64,000 bases of DNA from Halococcus agarilyticus (GTDB lineage Archaea; Halobacteriota; Halobacteria; Halobacteriales; Halococcaceae), in the NCBI RefSeq assembly GCF_000334895.1, contig NZ_BAFM01000006.1, positions 111,350 to 175,349 on the forward strand, in the 5' to 3' direction. Shown here in pieces: positions 27,783 through 36,187 of the stretch. A program made the translations under genes and the position numbers. Within the stretch, counting starts at the first letter, position 1, and every line of letters starts with the position of its first letter. The notes under the pieces were generated by a model. It was not told the DNA's origin, did not search any database, and saw nothing but the letters and a program-made list of their open reading frames with translations.

Positions 27783-28787
27783 CTACGACATGGTGGGCAC
27801 CGGCGCGATGATCCGTGGCTCGGCGGCAGTCCGGTTTACCGTCGTCGTCGGGCGCTGCGTCGATTCGGTCGCGGGTGGATCGGTCGTCCCGGTTCCGTTC
27901 GTGGCCGGCGTGGTCGTCGTGTTCGGCGCGGCAGTCGCGTTCGACTCCGTGGTCGTCACGTCCGGCGTCACGGTCGTGCGGTTCGTCGCCTCGTCGACCC
28001 ACGACGGCCGGTCGGGCACGACGGTCCCGTCGATCGCCGACAGCCGCGTCACGGTGACGGTTCGGGAACGGTTCTCGGCGGGCGATTCCTGGCGCGTCGT
28101 CCGGTGTTCGTGGATCACACCGCGGCTGTCGACGGTCATTCGCAGGCTCACGTTGCCGAACAGCTCGGACCGAGTGGTGCCAGCGACACGGTACCACGTC
28201 GACCCGTTTCGCTGGAACCGCTCGACGGTCGTGTTGGCGGGCCCGAACGACCCGAGGAAGTACGGTGCGGTCCCGCGCTGGATGTTGCGCCGGACCTGCT
28301 CGGCGGTGTTCGACTGGGACGAGCGCGACGTCGTGCCGTTCGCGTACGTCTGTCTGACGAGGACGTCCTCACCGCCCGACCACCCCTCGAAGCGGATGAC
28401 CGGGACTTGCGACGAGGAGGCGGAGCCGTTCTGCCGGGCGAGATACTGGAAGCCACGACCGGGAGGTGCCGCGCGGACAACCGTCGTCGAGGCGGAGAGC
28501 ACCGAGCCGTTCGCGGCCAAGCGTGTCGTGTTCGTCCGCATGACGAACGACTCGTCGTCGAGCACCGACCGGTGGGCGCGCACCAGTGATCCCGGATCCT
28601 CGATCCCCCTGCCGGTGAGCCCCGGCGCGAACTGCGGGACCGGCGTCGGTGTCGGCTCGTCGGTCGGCACCGCCATCGGCGTGATCGTCGGCGTCGGTTC
28701 GTCGCTCCCACCGCCGTCGAACACCGCGCTACAGCCCGCGAGGACGACCAGTGTGGCGACGACGGTCACGGCGAACACCCGCTGCAT
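27783..28787 (-). CDS. DUF7537-type surface lipoprotein, single domain with Thr-rich tail
   Basis: A 334-residue relative of the 27746 lipoprotein. The signal MQRVFAVTVVATLVVLAGC has the same lipobox, and its codons plus the adjoining bases are almost identical to those of the neighbour (39 identical bases around 28723 and 27684). One DUF7537-like domain (about 50-265, LAANGSV to VPDRPSWVDEATNRT) is followed by a Thr/Pro/Asn-rich tail. The start at 28787 is the only one that places the signal at the N-terminus. It lies 36 bp upstream of its relative. Confidence 0.75.
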   Translation of the reverse strand: MQRVFAVTVVATLVVLAGCSAVFDGGGSDEPTPTITPMAVPTDEPTPTPVPQFAPGLTGRGIEDPGSLVRAHRSVLDDESFVMRTNTTRLAANGSVLSASTTVVRAAPPGRGFQYLARQNGSASSSQVPVIRFEGWSGGEDVLVRQTYANGTTSRSSQSNTAEQVRRNIQRGTAPYFLGSFGPANTTVERFQRNGSTWYRVAGTTRSELFGNVSLRMTVDSRGVIHEHRTTRQESPAENRSRTVTVTRLSAIDGTVVPDRPSWVDEATNRTTVTPDVTTTESNATAAPNTTTTPATNGTGTTDPPATESTQRPTTTVNRTAAEPRIIAPVPTMS

Positions 28788-28884
28788 GCGCTTCGTTGTC
28801 CCCGTTCGGCGATGTATCTTGCGTCGACCGTCGAGCGCGGCGACGGGTGACAGCATTGATGTCGGTCGCGCAGAAATCGCCGGT

Positions 28885-29871
28885 ATGGAAACGCTTCTGT
28901 TGGATCAGGCGGCGGTCGACGCGAACGCGCGGATGAAGGAGATCATCCGGGCGGTCGAGGACGCGTTCGCGGCATACGAGCGCGGCGACGCCCAGATGCC
29001 CGCGAAGTCATACATCGACCTCCCCGCATACAACGGCGACTTCCGCTCGATGCCCGCCTACCTCGACGCGGGCGAGTGGGACGCCGCCGGCATCAAGTGG
29101 GTCAACGTCCACCCCGACAACCCCAAGAACTTCGATCTCCCGACGGTGCTCGGCACGATGATCTACTCCGATCCCGAGACCGCGAGGCCGCTCGCGATCA
29201 TGGACGGAACAGAGCTCACGATGCAGCGCACCGGCGCGGCGGCCGCGGTCGCGACCGATCACCTCGCCCGCGAGGACGCCCGAAGCCTCGGCCTCGTCGG
29301 GGCTGGCGTCCAGTCGTACACCCAGGTCGAGGCGATCGCCGACGTCCGGCCGATCGAGGAGATCGTCGTCGCGGACCTCGACGACGAGGCCGTCGCGGCG
29401 TTCGTCGAGTATTTCGACGACCGGTTCGCCGTCCGCGGCGGCTCGATCCCCGAGGCTGCCGCCTGCGACGTGCTCTCGACCGTGACGCCGAGCACCACCC
29501 CCCTCGTCTCACGGGACGATCTCGGCGAGCACACCCACGTCAACGCGATGGGAGCCGACGCCGCCGACAAACAGGAGCTCGATCCCGCGATCCTCCGCGA
29601 CGCCCGCCTCGTGATCGACGACCACGCTCAAACCACTCACTCCGGCGAGATCAGCATCCCGTACGCCGACGGCGTGATCGACGACGGCGACATCGACGGC
29701 GCGGTCGGCGAGATCGTCGTCGGTGAAGCGTCGGGCCGCACCCCCGAGGACGGCATCTCGGTGTTCGACAGCACCGGCCTCGCGATCCAGGACGTGGCGA
29801 CCGCTCACGTGGTCTACGAGCACGCCCGCGAGAACGACAACGGTGAGTCGTTCGCGTTCGTCAGTCAGTAG
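28885..29871 (+). CDS. Ornithine cyclodeaminase / alanine dehydrogenase family protein
   Basis: A 328-residue NAD-dependent enzyme of the OCD/mu-crystallin family. Archaeal members studied so far act as alanine dehydrogenases (pyruvate plus ammonia to alanine); others are cyclodeaminases or imine reductases. Visible are the substrate-side motif MPAKSYIDLP with Lys, GIKWVNVHPDNP, the Rossmann motif LGLVGAGVQSYTQVEAI near residue 130 and the late DSTGLAIQDVATA. The exact substrate is not fixed by sequence. Start ATG 28885. It overlaps the next, convergent gene by 11 bp. Confidence 0.83.
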   Translation: METLLLDQAAVDANARMKEIIRAVEDAFAAYERGDAQMPAKSYIDLPAYNGDFRSMPAYLDAGEWDAAGIKWVNVHPDNPKNFDLPTVLGTMIYSDPETARPLAIMDGTELTMQRTGAAAAVATDHLAREDARSLGLVGAGVQSYTQVEAIADVRPIEEIVVADLDDEAVAAFVEYFDDRFAVRGGSIPEAAACDVLSTVTPSTTPLVSRDDLGEHTHVNAMGADAADKQELDPAILRDARLVIDDHAQTTHSGEISIPYADGVIDDGDIDGAVGEIVVGEASGRTPEDGISVFDSTGLAIQDVATAHVVYEHARENDNGESFAFVSQ

Positions 29872-30079
29872 CTCGATCCGCGCCTCGATCGAAGAGTCTC
29901 GTCAGCACCCAGACGATCACGAGCACCGGGAGCAACGGCAGCGCGACGATCAGGAGGCCAACGAGGATCGACCACCCGATGACGTCCATCTCGGTGTCGC
30001 GATGGCCCTGAGACGGGGGAGTGACCGTTCGTAGTGCTTTCCGCGGGAGCGATGGATCGTCGGATTCGTCCTGGCTCAT
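29861..30079 (-). CDS. Small one- or two-helix membrane protein, function unknown
   Basis: A 72-residue protein: a charged N-terminal half (SQDESDDPSLPRKAL) and a long hydrophobic stretch, WSILVGLLIVALPLLPVLVIVWVLTRLF, that spans the membrane once or twice. The ATG at 30079 is used; an upstream start at 30121 adds residues that look non-coding. It overlaps the 3' end of the alanine dehydrogenase-like gene. Similar small proteins with an IGW...LLPLLP pattern exist across haloarchaea, but I do not assign a family. Confidence 0.65.
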   Translation of the reverse strand: MSQDESDDPSLPRKALRTVTPPSQGHRDTEMDVIGWSILVGLLIVALPLLPVLVIVWVLTRLFDRGADRATD

Positions 30080-30142
30080 GTCGTCGTCTACGCGTCGCGT
30101 GATAAAGAACGTCGCGGCCACTCGTGGAACCCTCGGTCGGCG

Positions 30143-30535
30143 TCAGTACGTCTCGACATCGAGGCCGGGAATGTGTCGGAAGTGACGCGGGTTCCCGGTC
30201 AGTACCGGTTCGTCCATCACGACACCTGTAGCACCGATGGCGGCGTCGCCAGCGTCGATCCGTTCGCCGTCACGTCGGAGCCGCCCGTCGATCGTCCCGG
30301 CCTTGCGAGCGATCTTCGCGTCGGTATCGACCACCGGACGGGAGTCGACAATCGCTTCGATTTTCCGCCGTTCGTCGTCCGGTGTGTCGGTGTACCCGAC
30401 ACCGATGTAGAGTTCTTGGATGGTCATCGCCGGAATCCGCTGGACGACACCCTCCCGCTCGATCGCGTCGGCTTTCTCCACCGCGGTTCGCTGGCTGTTC
30501 ATCAGATCGATGAGAAAGGAGGTGTCGAGGATCAT
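30143..30535 (-). CDS. vapC: VapC-type PIN ribonuclease toxin
   Basis: A 130-residue PIN-domain toxin that is expected to cleave RNA when free of its antitoxin. The metal-binding acids are all present: Asp4 (MILDTSFLIDL), Glu41 (TIQELYIGV), Asp94 and Asp97 (RIDAGDAAIG); VLTGNPRHF is the usual C-terminal strand. It starts one base after the stop of the antitoxin gene, the standard VapBC layout. Confidence 0.92.
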   Translation of the reverse strand: MILDTSFLIDLMNSQRTAVEKADAIEREGVVQRIPAMTIQELYIGVGYTDTPDDERRKIEAIVDSRPVVDTDAKIARKAGTIDGRLRRDGERIDAGDAAIGATGVVMDEPVLTGNPRHFRHIPGLDVETY

Positions 30536-30536
30536 C

Positions 30537-30767
30537 TCACTCGACTCCGTCGAGAAACCGTTCGATCTCCCGGTCGTGCGCGTCGTGACTTTCACGGATC
30601 GCCTCCTCGAACGCCGACGCCTCCTCGTCCGTGAGGATTCCGACGAGTTCGAGCAGCGATGGGCCGCCAACGAGGCGTTCGATGACCTCGGAGAACGTCT
30701 CGTCGTCGCGTTTCCGCGCGCGCACGAATTCGTACACGTCCTCGTCAAGGCGGACGCTCTTCGACAT
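30537..30767 (-). CDS. vapB: VapB-type antitoxin
   Basis: A 76-residue antitoxin. The N-terminal strand and helices SKSVRLDEDVYEFVRARK form a ribbon-helix-helix type DNA-binding domain (RLDEDVYE). The acidic C-terminal helix (EEASAFEEAIRESHDAHDRE) would wrap the toxin. It is in the COG1753-like group found ahead of PIN toxins in haloarchaea. Two GTATAC palindromes lie directly upstream and are a candidate operator for autoregulation. vapC follows after one base. Confidence 0.88.
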   Translation of the reverse strand: MSKSVRLDEDVYEFVRARKRDDETFSEVIERLVGGPSLLELVGILTDEEASAFEEAIRESHDAHDREIERFLDGVE

Positions 30768-30768
30768 G

Positions 30769-30785
30769 CGTATACAGACGTATAC
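30769..30785 (-). promoter_or_regulatory. Candidate VapB operator: two CGTATAC repeats
   Basis: Two copies of CGTATAC (30769-30775 and 30779-30785), each holding the palindrome GTATAC, are spaced exactly 10 bp, one helical turn, and lie just in front of the vapB ATG. This is the arrangement expected for a dimeric ribbon-helix-helix repressor that binds two turns of DNA. The AT-rich sequence could also contribute to the promoter. Confidence 0.5.
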
Positions 30786-30893
30786 GAGGCACATGAGCGT
30801 TCCGACCGATTCAGTCGAACGGTTTCGATTGTAGGCGTTCGATGGCAACCTATAGATGGATGCGTCGGTTACGACGGACAACGCGGCGCTCTC

Positions 30894-33584
30894 ATGCAAC
30901 AACAGGACACCTACGACCACGCCGACGTCGAACAGCAGTGGCAGGCCCGCTGGGAGGAGTCGGACGTCTTCCGGACCCCCGACGACGCCACCGACCCGAG
31001 CTACGTCCTCGGGATGTTCCCGTACCCGTCGGGCGATCTCCACATGGGCCACGTCCGCAACTACACGATTCCGGACGCGTACGCCCGATACAAGCGAATG
31101 CAGGGCGAGGACGTGCTCCACCCGATGGGGTGGGATGCGTTCGGCCTGCCCGCCGAGAACGCCGCGATCGAGCGCGAGATCCATCCCCGAGAGTGGACGA
31201 TGGACTGCATCGACACCATGCGCGGCCAGATGAAGGCGATGGGCTTCGGGTACGACTGGGAGCGCGAGGTCACGACCTGCGAGCCCGACTACTACCGCTG
31301 GAATCAGTGGCTCTTCAAGCGCTTTTACGAGGAGGGGCTCGCCGAGCGCAAGGGCGGCGACGTCAACTGGTGTCCGTCCTGCGAGACCGTGCTCGCCGAC
31401 GAGCAGGTCGAGACCGATGCGGGGGGGGCTCCCGAGGACTCCCACGGAGACGGCGGAGCCGTCGAAGTCTGCTGGCGGTGTGATACCCCCGTCGAGACCA
31501 GGACGCTCGATCAGTGGTTCCTGAAGATCACCGAGTACGCCGACGACCTGCTCGACGGGATCGACGAGCTGGAGCAGTGGCCCGAGAGCGTCCGCGGGAT
31601 GCAGCGCAACTGGATCGGGCGTCAGGCGGGCGCAACCGTCGAGTTCGACACCGGCTACGGGCCGGTCGAGGTCTTTACCACGCGGCTCGACACCCTCTAC
31701 GGTGCAACCTTCTTCGCGCTCGCGCCTGGCCACGAAGTCACTCGGGAGATCGTCGCCGACGACCCCGACCTCGCGGCGCAGGTCGACGAGCTCGATCCCG
31801 AGGCCGACACCGACGAGAAGAACGGCGTGTTCACCGGCGAGTACGCGATCAATCCTGCGACGGGCGAGGAGATCCCGATCTACGTCGCCGACTTCGTGCT
31901 CGCCGACGTGGGGACGGGCGCGCTGATGGGCGTGCCCGGCCACGACGAGCGCGACCACGAGTTCGCGACGGAGTACGACATCGAGATCCGTCAGGTCGTC
32001 GCGCCCGAATCGGAGGAGGTCGACGTTTCGGCGGCAGCGTACACCGACGACGGCGTGCTCGTCGACAGCGGCGAGTACGACGGCGTGACGAGCGCCGAGG
32101 CGCGCGAACGGCTGATCGAGGACCTCGAAACGGCAGCCCACCACACCCAGTACCGGCTGCGCGACTGGCTCATCAGTCGGCAGCGCTACTGGGGCACGCC
32201 GATCCCGGTGGTTCACTGTGAGGACTGTGGCCCGGTCGTGGTCCCCGACGAGGACCTCCCAGTGGAGCTCCCGGAGTTCGTCCCGACACCCACCGGCAAC
32301 CCGATCGAGGAGGTCGAGGAGTTCGTCGAAACCGAGTGTCCCGACTGTGGCGCGCCGGCGGAGCGCGAGACCGACACGATGGACACGTTCGTGGACTCGT
32401 CGTGGTACTTCCTCCGATTCACCTCGCCGGATCGCGCGGACGCCCCGTTCGACACCGAGCGCGCGAACGACTGGCTGCCCGTCGACGAGTACGTCGGCGG
32501 GATCGAGCACGCGGTCATGCACCTGCTGTACTCGCGGTTCGTGACCCGTGCGGTCTCGGACATGGAGCTGCTCGACGTCGACGAGCCGTTCGATCACTAC
32601 CTCGCCCAGGGGATGGTCCAGCTGGAGGGGACGGCGATGTCCTCGAGCAAGGGCAACGTGGTCTCGCCCGTCGAGATCATGGAGGAGTACGGTGCGGACA
32701 CGGCCCGGCTGTTCATGATGGGCGCGGCCCGCCCCGCGAAGGACTTCGACTGGACCGAGCGCGGGGTCCGGTCGAGCAACGAGTTCATCCGGCGACTGCT
32801 CGGCACGGTCGAGACGTTCGCCGACGGGGACCTGTCGACATCCGACACGGACGGTCGACCGGTCGACGCATACCTCGCCCGCGAGATCGACGCGTCGATC
32901 GCCGAGGCGACCGACGGCTACGAGTCGTTCCGGTTCAACGAGGCGCTCCGGGAGGCGCGTGGCCTGGTCTCGCTGCTCGGCCAGTACCGCGAGTACACGA
33001 CCCCCGACGCCGACACCTTCGAGCGCGGCCTCCGGACGGCGATCAGGCTGCTCGCGCCCGTCGTCCCCCACGCCGCCGAGGAATCCTGGGAGCAACTCGG
33101 CAACGAGGGGTTCGTGGCCGAGGCCGCCTGGCCCGATCCCGACGGCGAAATCGAGAACCACGCCGCCGAGCGACGACTCGTCGAGAACACCCGCGAGGAC
33201 GTCCGGGACATCATCGACGTCGCCGGGATCCAGAGTGCAGAAACGATCGAAATCGCGGTCGCGCCCGAGTGGAAGCACCGTGCGCTCGACCTCGCGATCG
33301 CGGCCGACGACGACGTGGTGGGCACGGTGATGGCCGACGAGGAACTCCGCGAGCACGGCGAGGACGCCGCCGACTACGCGAAGGACCTCGCCGCGAGCCA
33401 CCAGGCGCTCTCCGAATCGCTCGCTCCCGAGCGCGAGTACGACGCACTCCACCGCGCGGCGTGGCTGCTCGACCGGGAGTTCGACGCCGAGATCGTCCTC
33501 GAACGCGCCGGTGAAGCCTCCGAGGACCTCGCCGGCAAGGCCCGACCGGGCCGGCCCGCGATCGAGATCCACGAGGACGAGTAG
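30894..33584 (+). CDS. leuS: Leucyl-tRNA synthetase, bacterial-type architecture
   Basis: An 896-residue class I synthetase that charges tRNA-Leu. The HIGH motif is PYPSGDLHMGHVRNYT near residue 45 and the KMSKS equivalent is MSSSKGN near 585. The CP1 editing domain is recognisable from TTRLDTLYGATFFALAPGH and MGVPGHDERDHEF. A zinc-binding CEDCG / CPDCG pair lies near 445-485. These motifs follow bacterial rather than archaeal LeuRS, as known for haloarchaeal LeuRS with an archaeal-like C-terminal region. Start ATG 30894 (MQQQDTYDHADVE). It is divergent from vapBC. Confidence 0.95.
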   Translation: MQQQDTYDHADVEQQWQARWEESDVFRTPDDATDPSYVLGMFPYPSGDLHMGHVRNYTIPDAYARYKRMQGEDVLHPMGWDAFGLPAENAAIEREIHPREWTMDCIDTMRGQMKAMGFGYDWEREVTTCEPDYYRWNQWLFKRFYEEGLAERKGGDVNWCPSCETVLADEQVETDAGGAPEDSHGDGGAVEVCWRCDTPVETRTLDQWFLKITEYADDLLDGIDELEQWPESVRGMQRNWIGRQAGATVEFDTGYGPVEVFTTRLDTLYGATFFALAPGHEVTREIVADDPDLAAQVDELDPEADTDEKNGVFTGEYAINPATGEEIPIYVADFVLADVGTGALMGVPGHDERDHEFATEYDIEIRQVVAPESEEVDVSAAAYTDDGVLVDSGEYDGVTSAEARERLIEDLETAAHHTQYRLRDWLISRQRYWGTPIPVVHCEDCGPVVVPDEDLPVELPEFVPTPTGNPIEEVEEFVETECPDCGAPAERETDTMDTFVDSSWYFLRFTSPDRADAPFDTERANDWLPVDEYVGGIEHAVMHLLYSRFVTRAVSDMELLDVDEPFDHYLAQGMVQLEGTAMSSSKGNVVSPVEIMEEYGADTARLFMMGAARPAKDFDWTERGVRSSNEFIRRLLGTVETFADGDLSTSDTDGRPVDAYLAREIDASIAEATDGYESFRFNEALREARGLVSLLGQYREYTTPDADTFERGLRTAIRLLAPVVPHAAEESWEQLGNEGFVAEAAWPDPDGEIENHAAERRLVENTREDVRDIIDVAGIQSAETIEIAVAPEWKHRALDLAIAADDDVVGTVMADEELREHGEDAADYAKDLAASHQALSESLAPEREYDALHRAAWLLDREFDAEIVLERAGEASEDLAGKARPGRPAIEIHEDE

Positions 33585-33620
33585 CCGCCGAGGTCCGGCG
33601 ACCGATTCGCTGCGGAGCGG

Positions 33621-33740
33621 TTGGCGCGCGGGAGCGCCGGAGGCGCGACTCGCGCGAGGGATGAGTGAGCGACCGTCGGGAGCGAGCGAATCGGCTGGGG
33701 AGGCGTGTGGCCTGCGGTTCTCGGTTGTACCGTGATTCGT
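33621..33740 (+). repeat. Dispersed intergenic repeat family 1, copy D (most compact)
   Basis: Fourth copy, about 120 bp. It runs TTGGCGCGCGGGAGCGCC, AGGCGCGACTCGCGCGAGGG, ATGAGTGAGCGACCGTCGGG, core AATCGGCTGGGGAGGCGTGT, then GGTTGTACCGTGATTCGT. The left 40 bases fold into a nearly perfect hairpin with CGCGCG arms. It lies between convergent leuS and the peroxiredoxin gene, about 60 bp behind the 3' end of the latter. Confidence 0.82.
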
Positions 33741-33799
33741 CGTTGCGAGAATCGCATGAAACGACACCGAAATCGGCCATAGGCCCGAGTTGCTTCGCC

Positions 33800-34255
33800 T
33801 CAGTCGTCGAGCGACGCGAGGCCCGCATCGAGCGCGTCCCCGAGCACCGTCCTGGCGTGGCCGTCGGGGTCGACGCCGGTGTAGACCCGCTGGATCTCGC
33901 CGTCGGCGACGACGAACGTCGTCCGTGCGGCCGCCCCGCTTTCCGTGTCGACCCCGAACGCGTCGGCGACCTCGCCGTCGGGGTCGGCGAGCAGATCGAA
34001 GTCGAGGCTCTCCTGGTCGGCGAACGCGCGGTGGGAGTCGACGTCGTCGGTCGAGACGCCGTAGACCGTGACGCCGGCCTCGCGGTAGCTCTCGCGTTCC
34101 TGTTCGAACTGGTTGGCTTCGACCGTGCAGCCAGGCGTGTCGTCGCGCGGGTAGAAGTAGACCACCGTGGGCTCGTCGAAGGCGGGTGCGACCACCTCGC
34201 CGTTCTGGTTGGGTGCCGAAACGTCGGGTGCGGCGTCGCCGGCCGTGAGCGTCAT
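33800..34255 (-). CDS. bcp: Peroxiredoxin, BCP/PrxQ-type
   Basis: A 151-residue thioredoxin-fold peroxidase that reduces hydrogen peroxide and organic peroxides. The active site is FYPRDDTPGCTVEANQF with peroxidatic Cys43. The position five residues on that holds the resolving Cys in E. coli BCP (TPGCTxxAC) is Asn here, and no other cysteine is present, so this is a 1-Cys form that needs an outside thiol. The start MTLTAGDAAPDVSAPNQNG is typical. It is 57 bp behind the hsp20 gene. Confidence 0.92.
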   Translation of the reverse strand: MTLTAGDAAPDVSAPNQNGEVVAPAFDEPTVVYFYPRDDTPGCTVEANQFEQERESYREAGVTVYGVSTDDVDSHRAFADQESLDFDLLADPDGEVADAFGVDTESGAAARTTFVVADGEIQRVYTGVDPDGHARTVLGDALDAGLASLDD

Positions 34256-34312
34256 GGCCCGCCTTCGGCGTCGCGGCTCAAATCGACCCCGGTCGGGAAC
34301 GGAGGAGTCCGC

Positions 34313-34732
34313 TCAGTCGATGTCGATGCTGCGCGAGTCGTCGTGACCCGTGGCCTTCGGGAGCGTCACGGTGAGGACGCCGTTGGTGTAGCCGGCGCTA
34401 GCTTCCTCCTCCTCGACGTCCTCGGGCAGCGAGAGGGTGCGACTGACCGATCGACGGCGACGCTCGCGACGGAGGTAGTTCCCCTCGCCCGCCTCGGTCG
34501 ACTCGTCACGCTCGGCGGTGATCCGAAGGGTGCGGTCGGCCACCGAGAGATCGATGTCCTCGCGGTCGTAGCCCGGCAGGTCGGCGGTGACCTCGAAGGC
34601 GTCGTCGCGGTCGGCGAGGTCGACCGAGAGCTGCTGGGTCCCGGGGACCGGCATGTCGTTGAACTGGCCGAGCTGTTGGTTCATCCGTTCGAACATCTGC
34701 TCGATCTCCTCGAAGGGGTTGCGTCGTGACAT
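34313..34732 (-). CDS. hsp20: Hsp20 / alpha-crystallin small heat shock protein
   Basis: A 139-residue ATP-independent holdase chaperone. The alpha-crystallin domain spans about residues 35-125, from LSVDLADRDDAFEVTADLPG to GVLTVTLPK, with the usual A-x-x-x-N-G-V-L motif (SAGYTNGVLTV). An I-x-I motif needed for oligomer assembly ends the protein (SIDID). A central basic patch, RRERRRRSVSR, is notable for a halophile. The ATG at 34732 (MSRRNPFEEIEQMFERMN) is the family start. Co-location with peroxiredoxin suggests a stress pair. Confidence 0.93.
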   Translation of the reverse strand: MSRRNPFEEIEQMFERMNQQLGQFNDMPVPGTQQLSVDLADRDDAFEVTADLPGYDREDIDLSVADRTLRITAERDESTEAGEGNYLRRERRRRSVSRTLSLPEDVEEEEASAGYTNGVLTVTLPKATGHDDSRSIDID

Positions 34733-34834
34733 GGCGCTTCCGTATAGGGCCGCGATAGACTTAACTTTGACAGGTAGCCGAGTGCGCACCCACTGCACGC
34801 TCACCGCACACCCACCGCATTCTCACCGCACCTC

Positions 34835-35641
34835 TCACGCCACGACGTGTTCGGTATCATAGGAGCCGAGGCGGCAGACCCATCCCTCCGCGGCGATGGC
34901 CTCGATGGCCTCGACCGCCTCCCGGGTGCGCTCCTCGTAGAGCCCGGCAGCGACGTCGATATGGAAGACGTAATCGCCGAGGCGTTCGCCGCTCGGGCGC
35001 GACTCGGCCCGAGTGAGGTTGATCCCGCGATCGGCGAACGGTTCGAGCAGATCGAGCAGCAGCCCGGGATAGTCGTCGTTCGGGTAGACGACGAGCGAAG
35101 TCTTCCCGCCGGCCGCCGAGCGTTCGGCGCGCGGCGCGATCGCGACGAACCGGGTAGCGTTCGAGGCCTGGTCCTGGATTCCCTCGGCGAGCACTGAGAG
35201 ATCGTCGCCGGCGGTATCGGGGTGGGCGATCGCCGCCATCGTCGAGTCCTCGCGGGCGCGCTCGACGCCCCGGGCGGTGGAGGCGACCGCTTCGAGCGCG
35301 ACGTCTGGATGCTCGACGTCGAGAAACGCCCGGCACTGCGCGAGCGCCTGGGAGTGACTCGCCACGGTGGCGAAGTCGGGTCCCTGCGCGAGCAGCGCGT
35401 GGCGAATCGGGGTGACGAGTTCGCGCACGACCGCCACCTCGTACTCGGTGAGCGCGTCGAGGCTCTCGGTCACGGAGCCCTCGATGCTGTTCTCGACCGG
35501 GAGCACGCCCCGCGGGGCTGCGCCGTCGGCGACCGCTGCGACGATCCCCGTGACCGACTCACGGAACTCGACCTCGTCGGCGATCGCCCGCGCCGCCCGA
35601 TGGGAGTAGGTCCCCTCGGGTCCGAGCGTGACTGCCTTCAT
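34835..35641 (-). CDS. pheA: Prephenate dehydratase
   Basis: A 268-residue enzyme that converts prephenate to phenylpyruvate in phenylalanine synthesis. The catalytic domain (about 1-180) shows LGPEGTYSHRAA, LPVENSIEGSV, ASHSQALAQCRAFL and the catalytic NATRFVAIA. A C-terminal ACT domain follows (SLVVYPNDDYPGLL, then NLTRAESRPSGERLGDYVFH), with the ESRP motif that binds phenylalanine for feedback inhibition. No chorismate mutase is fused. It is a lone gene, divergent from the membrane protein at 35717. Confidence 0.95.
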   Translation of the reverse strand: MKAVTLGPEGTYSHRAARAIADEVEFRESVTGIVAAVADGAAPRGVLPVENSIEGSVTESLDALTEYEVAVVRELVTPIRHALLAQGPDFATVASHSQALAQCRAFLDVEHPDVALEAVASTARGVERAREDSTMAAIAHPDTAGDDLSVLAEGIQDQASNATRFVAIAPRAERSAAGGKTSLVVYPNDDYPGLLLDLLEPFADRGINLTRAESRPSGERLGDYVFHIDVAAGLYEERTREAVEAIEAIAAEGWVCRLGSYDTEHVVA

Positions 35642-35716
35642 GCGCTCCCCTACCGTGGGGTGGTGAAAAACGCGTCGTTGGACAACCTATTTATGTTCTG
35701 ATGGTACACGAGAGAT

Positions 35717-36187
35717 ATGCCGCTCGACTCGCGCCGTCTGTTGGAAGAGAGCGTGCCCGTCGGGGGACTGCTGCTCGTCTGGTACACCCTGAGTGCGCTC
35801 GCCCTCCCGATCGCGGACGGAGCCATGCTGAATGCCCTCGTGACCGGCTTTCAGACGGTCGGGACCGCCGTGGCGGTGGTTTTCGTCGTCGTCCGTGGTG
35901 TCGCCATCGCCCGCGAGACACGTCCGGTCCGGCTATCGAGCGACGTGCGTGAACTCCTCGACGAGAGCACCGTCGTCGCGGTGCCCGTTCTGGCGTGGGC
36001 CGGCCTCGCCGCACTCATCGCGCTGCCGTACAGTCTGTTTCAGATATCCGCTGACCTCTCGATCATCGCCGCCGCCTTCGTTCAGACTGCCGTTGCGACC
36101 GCCGCGCTGTACGTCGTGATCCGTGTCGTGCCCGTCCTGCGCTCGGGGCTCGGGTCGGGCGGAACCGCTACGCTGGGTGACGACTGA
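35717..36187 (+). CDS. Four-helix membrane protein, function unknown
   Basis: A 156-residue protein with four predicted membrane helices in two pairs: VGGLLLVWYTLSALALPI, TVGTAVAVVFVVVRGVAI, VAVPVLAWAGLAALIALP and IIAAAFVQTAVATAALYVVI. A polar loop with RPVRLSSDVRELLDES lies between the pairs. An AT-rich box (CCTATTTATG, near 35687) lies about 25 bp upstream and is a likely TATA element. No family is recognised. Confidence 0.72.
   Translation: MPLDSRRLLEESVPVGGLLLVWYTLSALALPIADGAMLNALVTGFQTVGTAVAVVFVVVRGVAIARETRPVRLSSDVRELLDESTVVAVPVLAWAGLAALIALPYSLFQISADLSIIAAAFVQTAVATAALYVVIRVVPVLRSGLGSGGTATLGDD

Noticed and set aside
30768..33767. Very long open reading frame antisense to leuS
   Set aside because: In DNA with G/C third positions antisense frames stay open. 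The product is low-complexity in Val, Arg, Asp and Gly with no domain, and leuS on the other strand has full motifs. Only the last part, vapB, is real.
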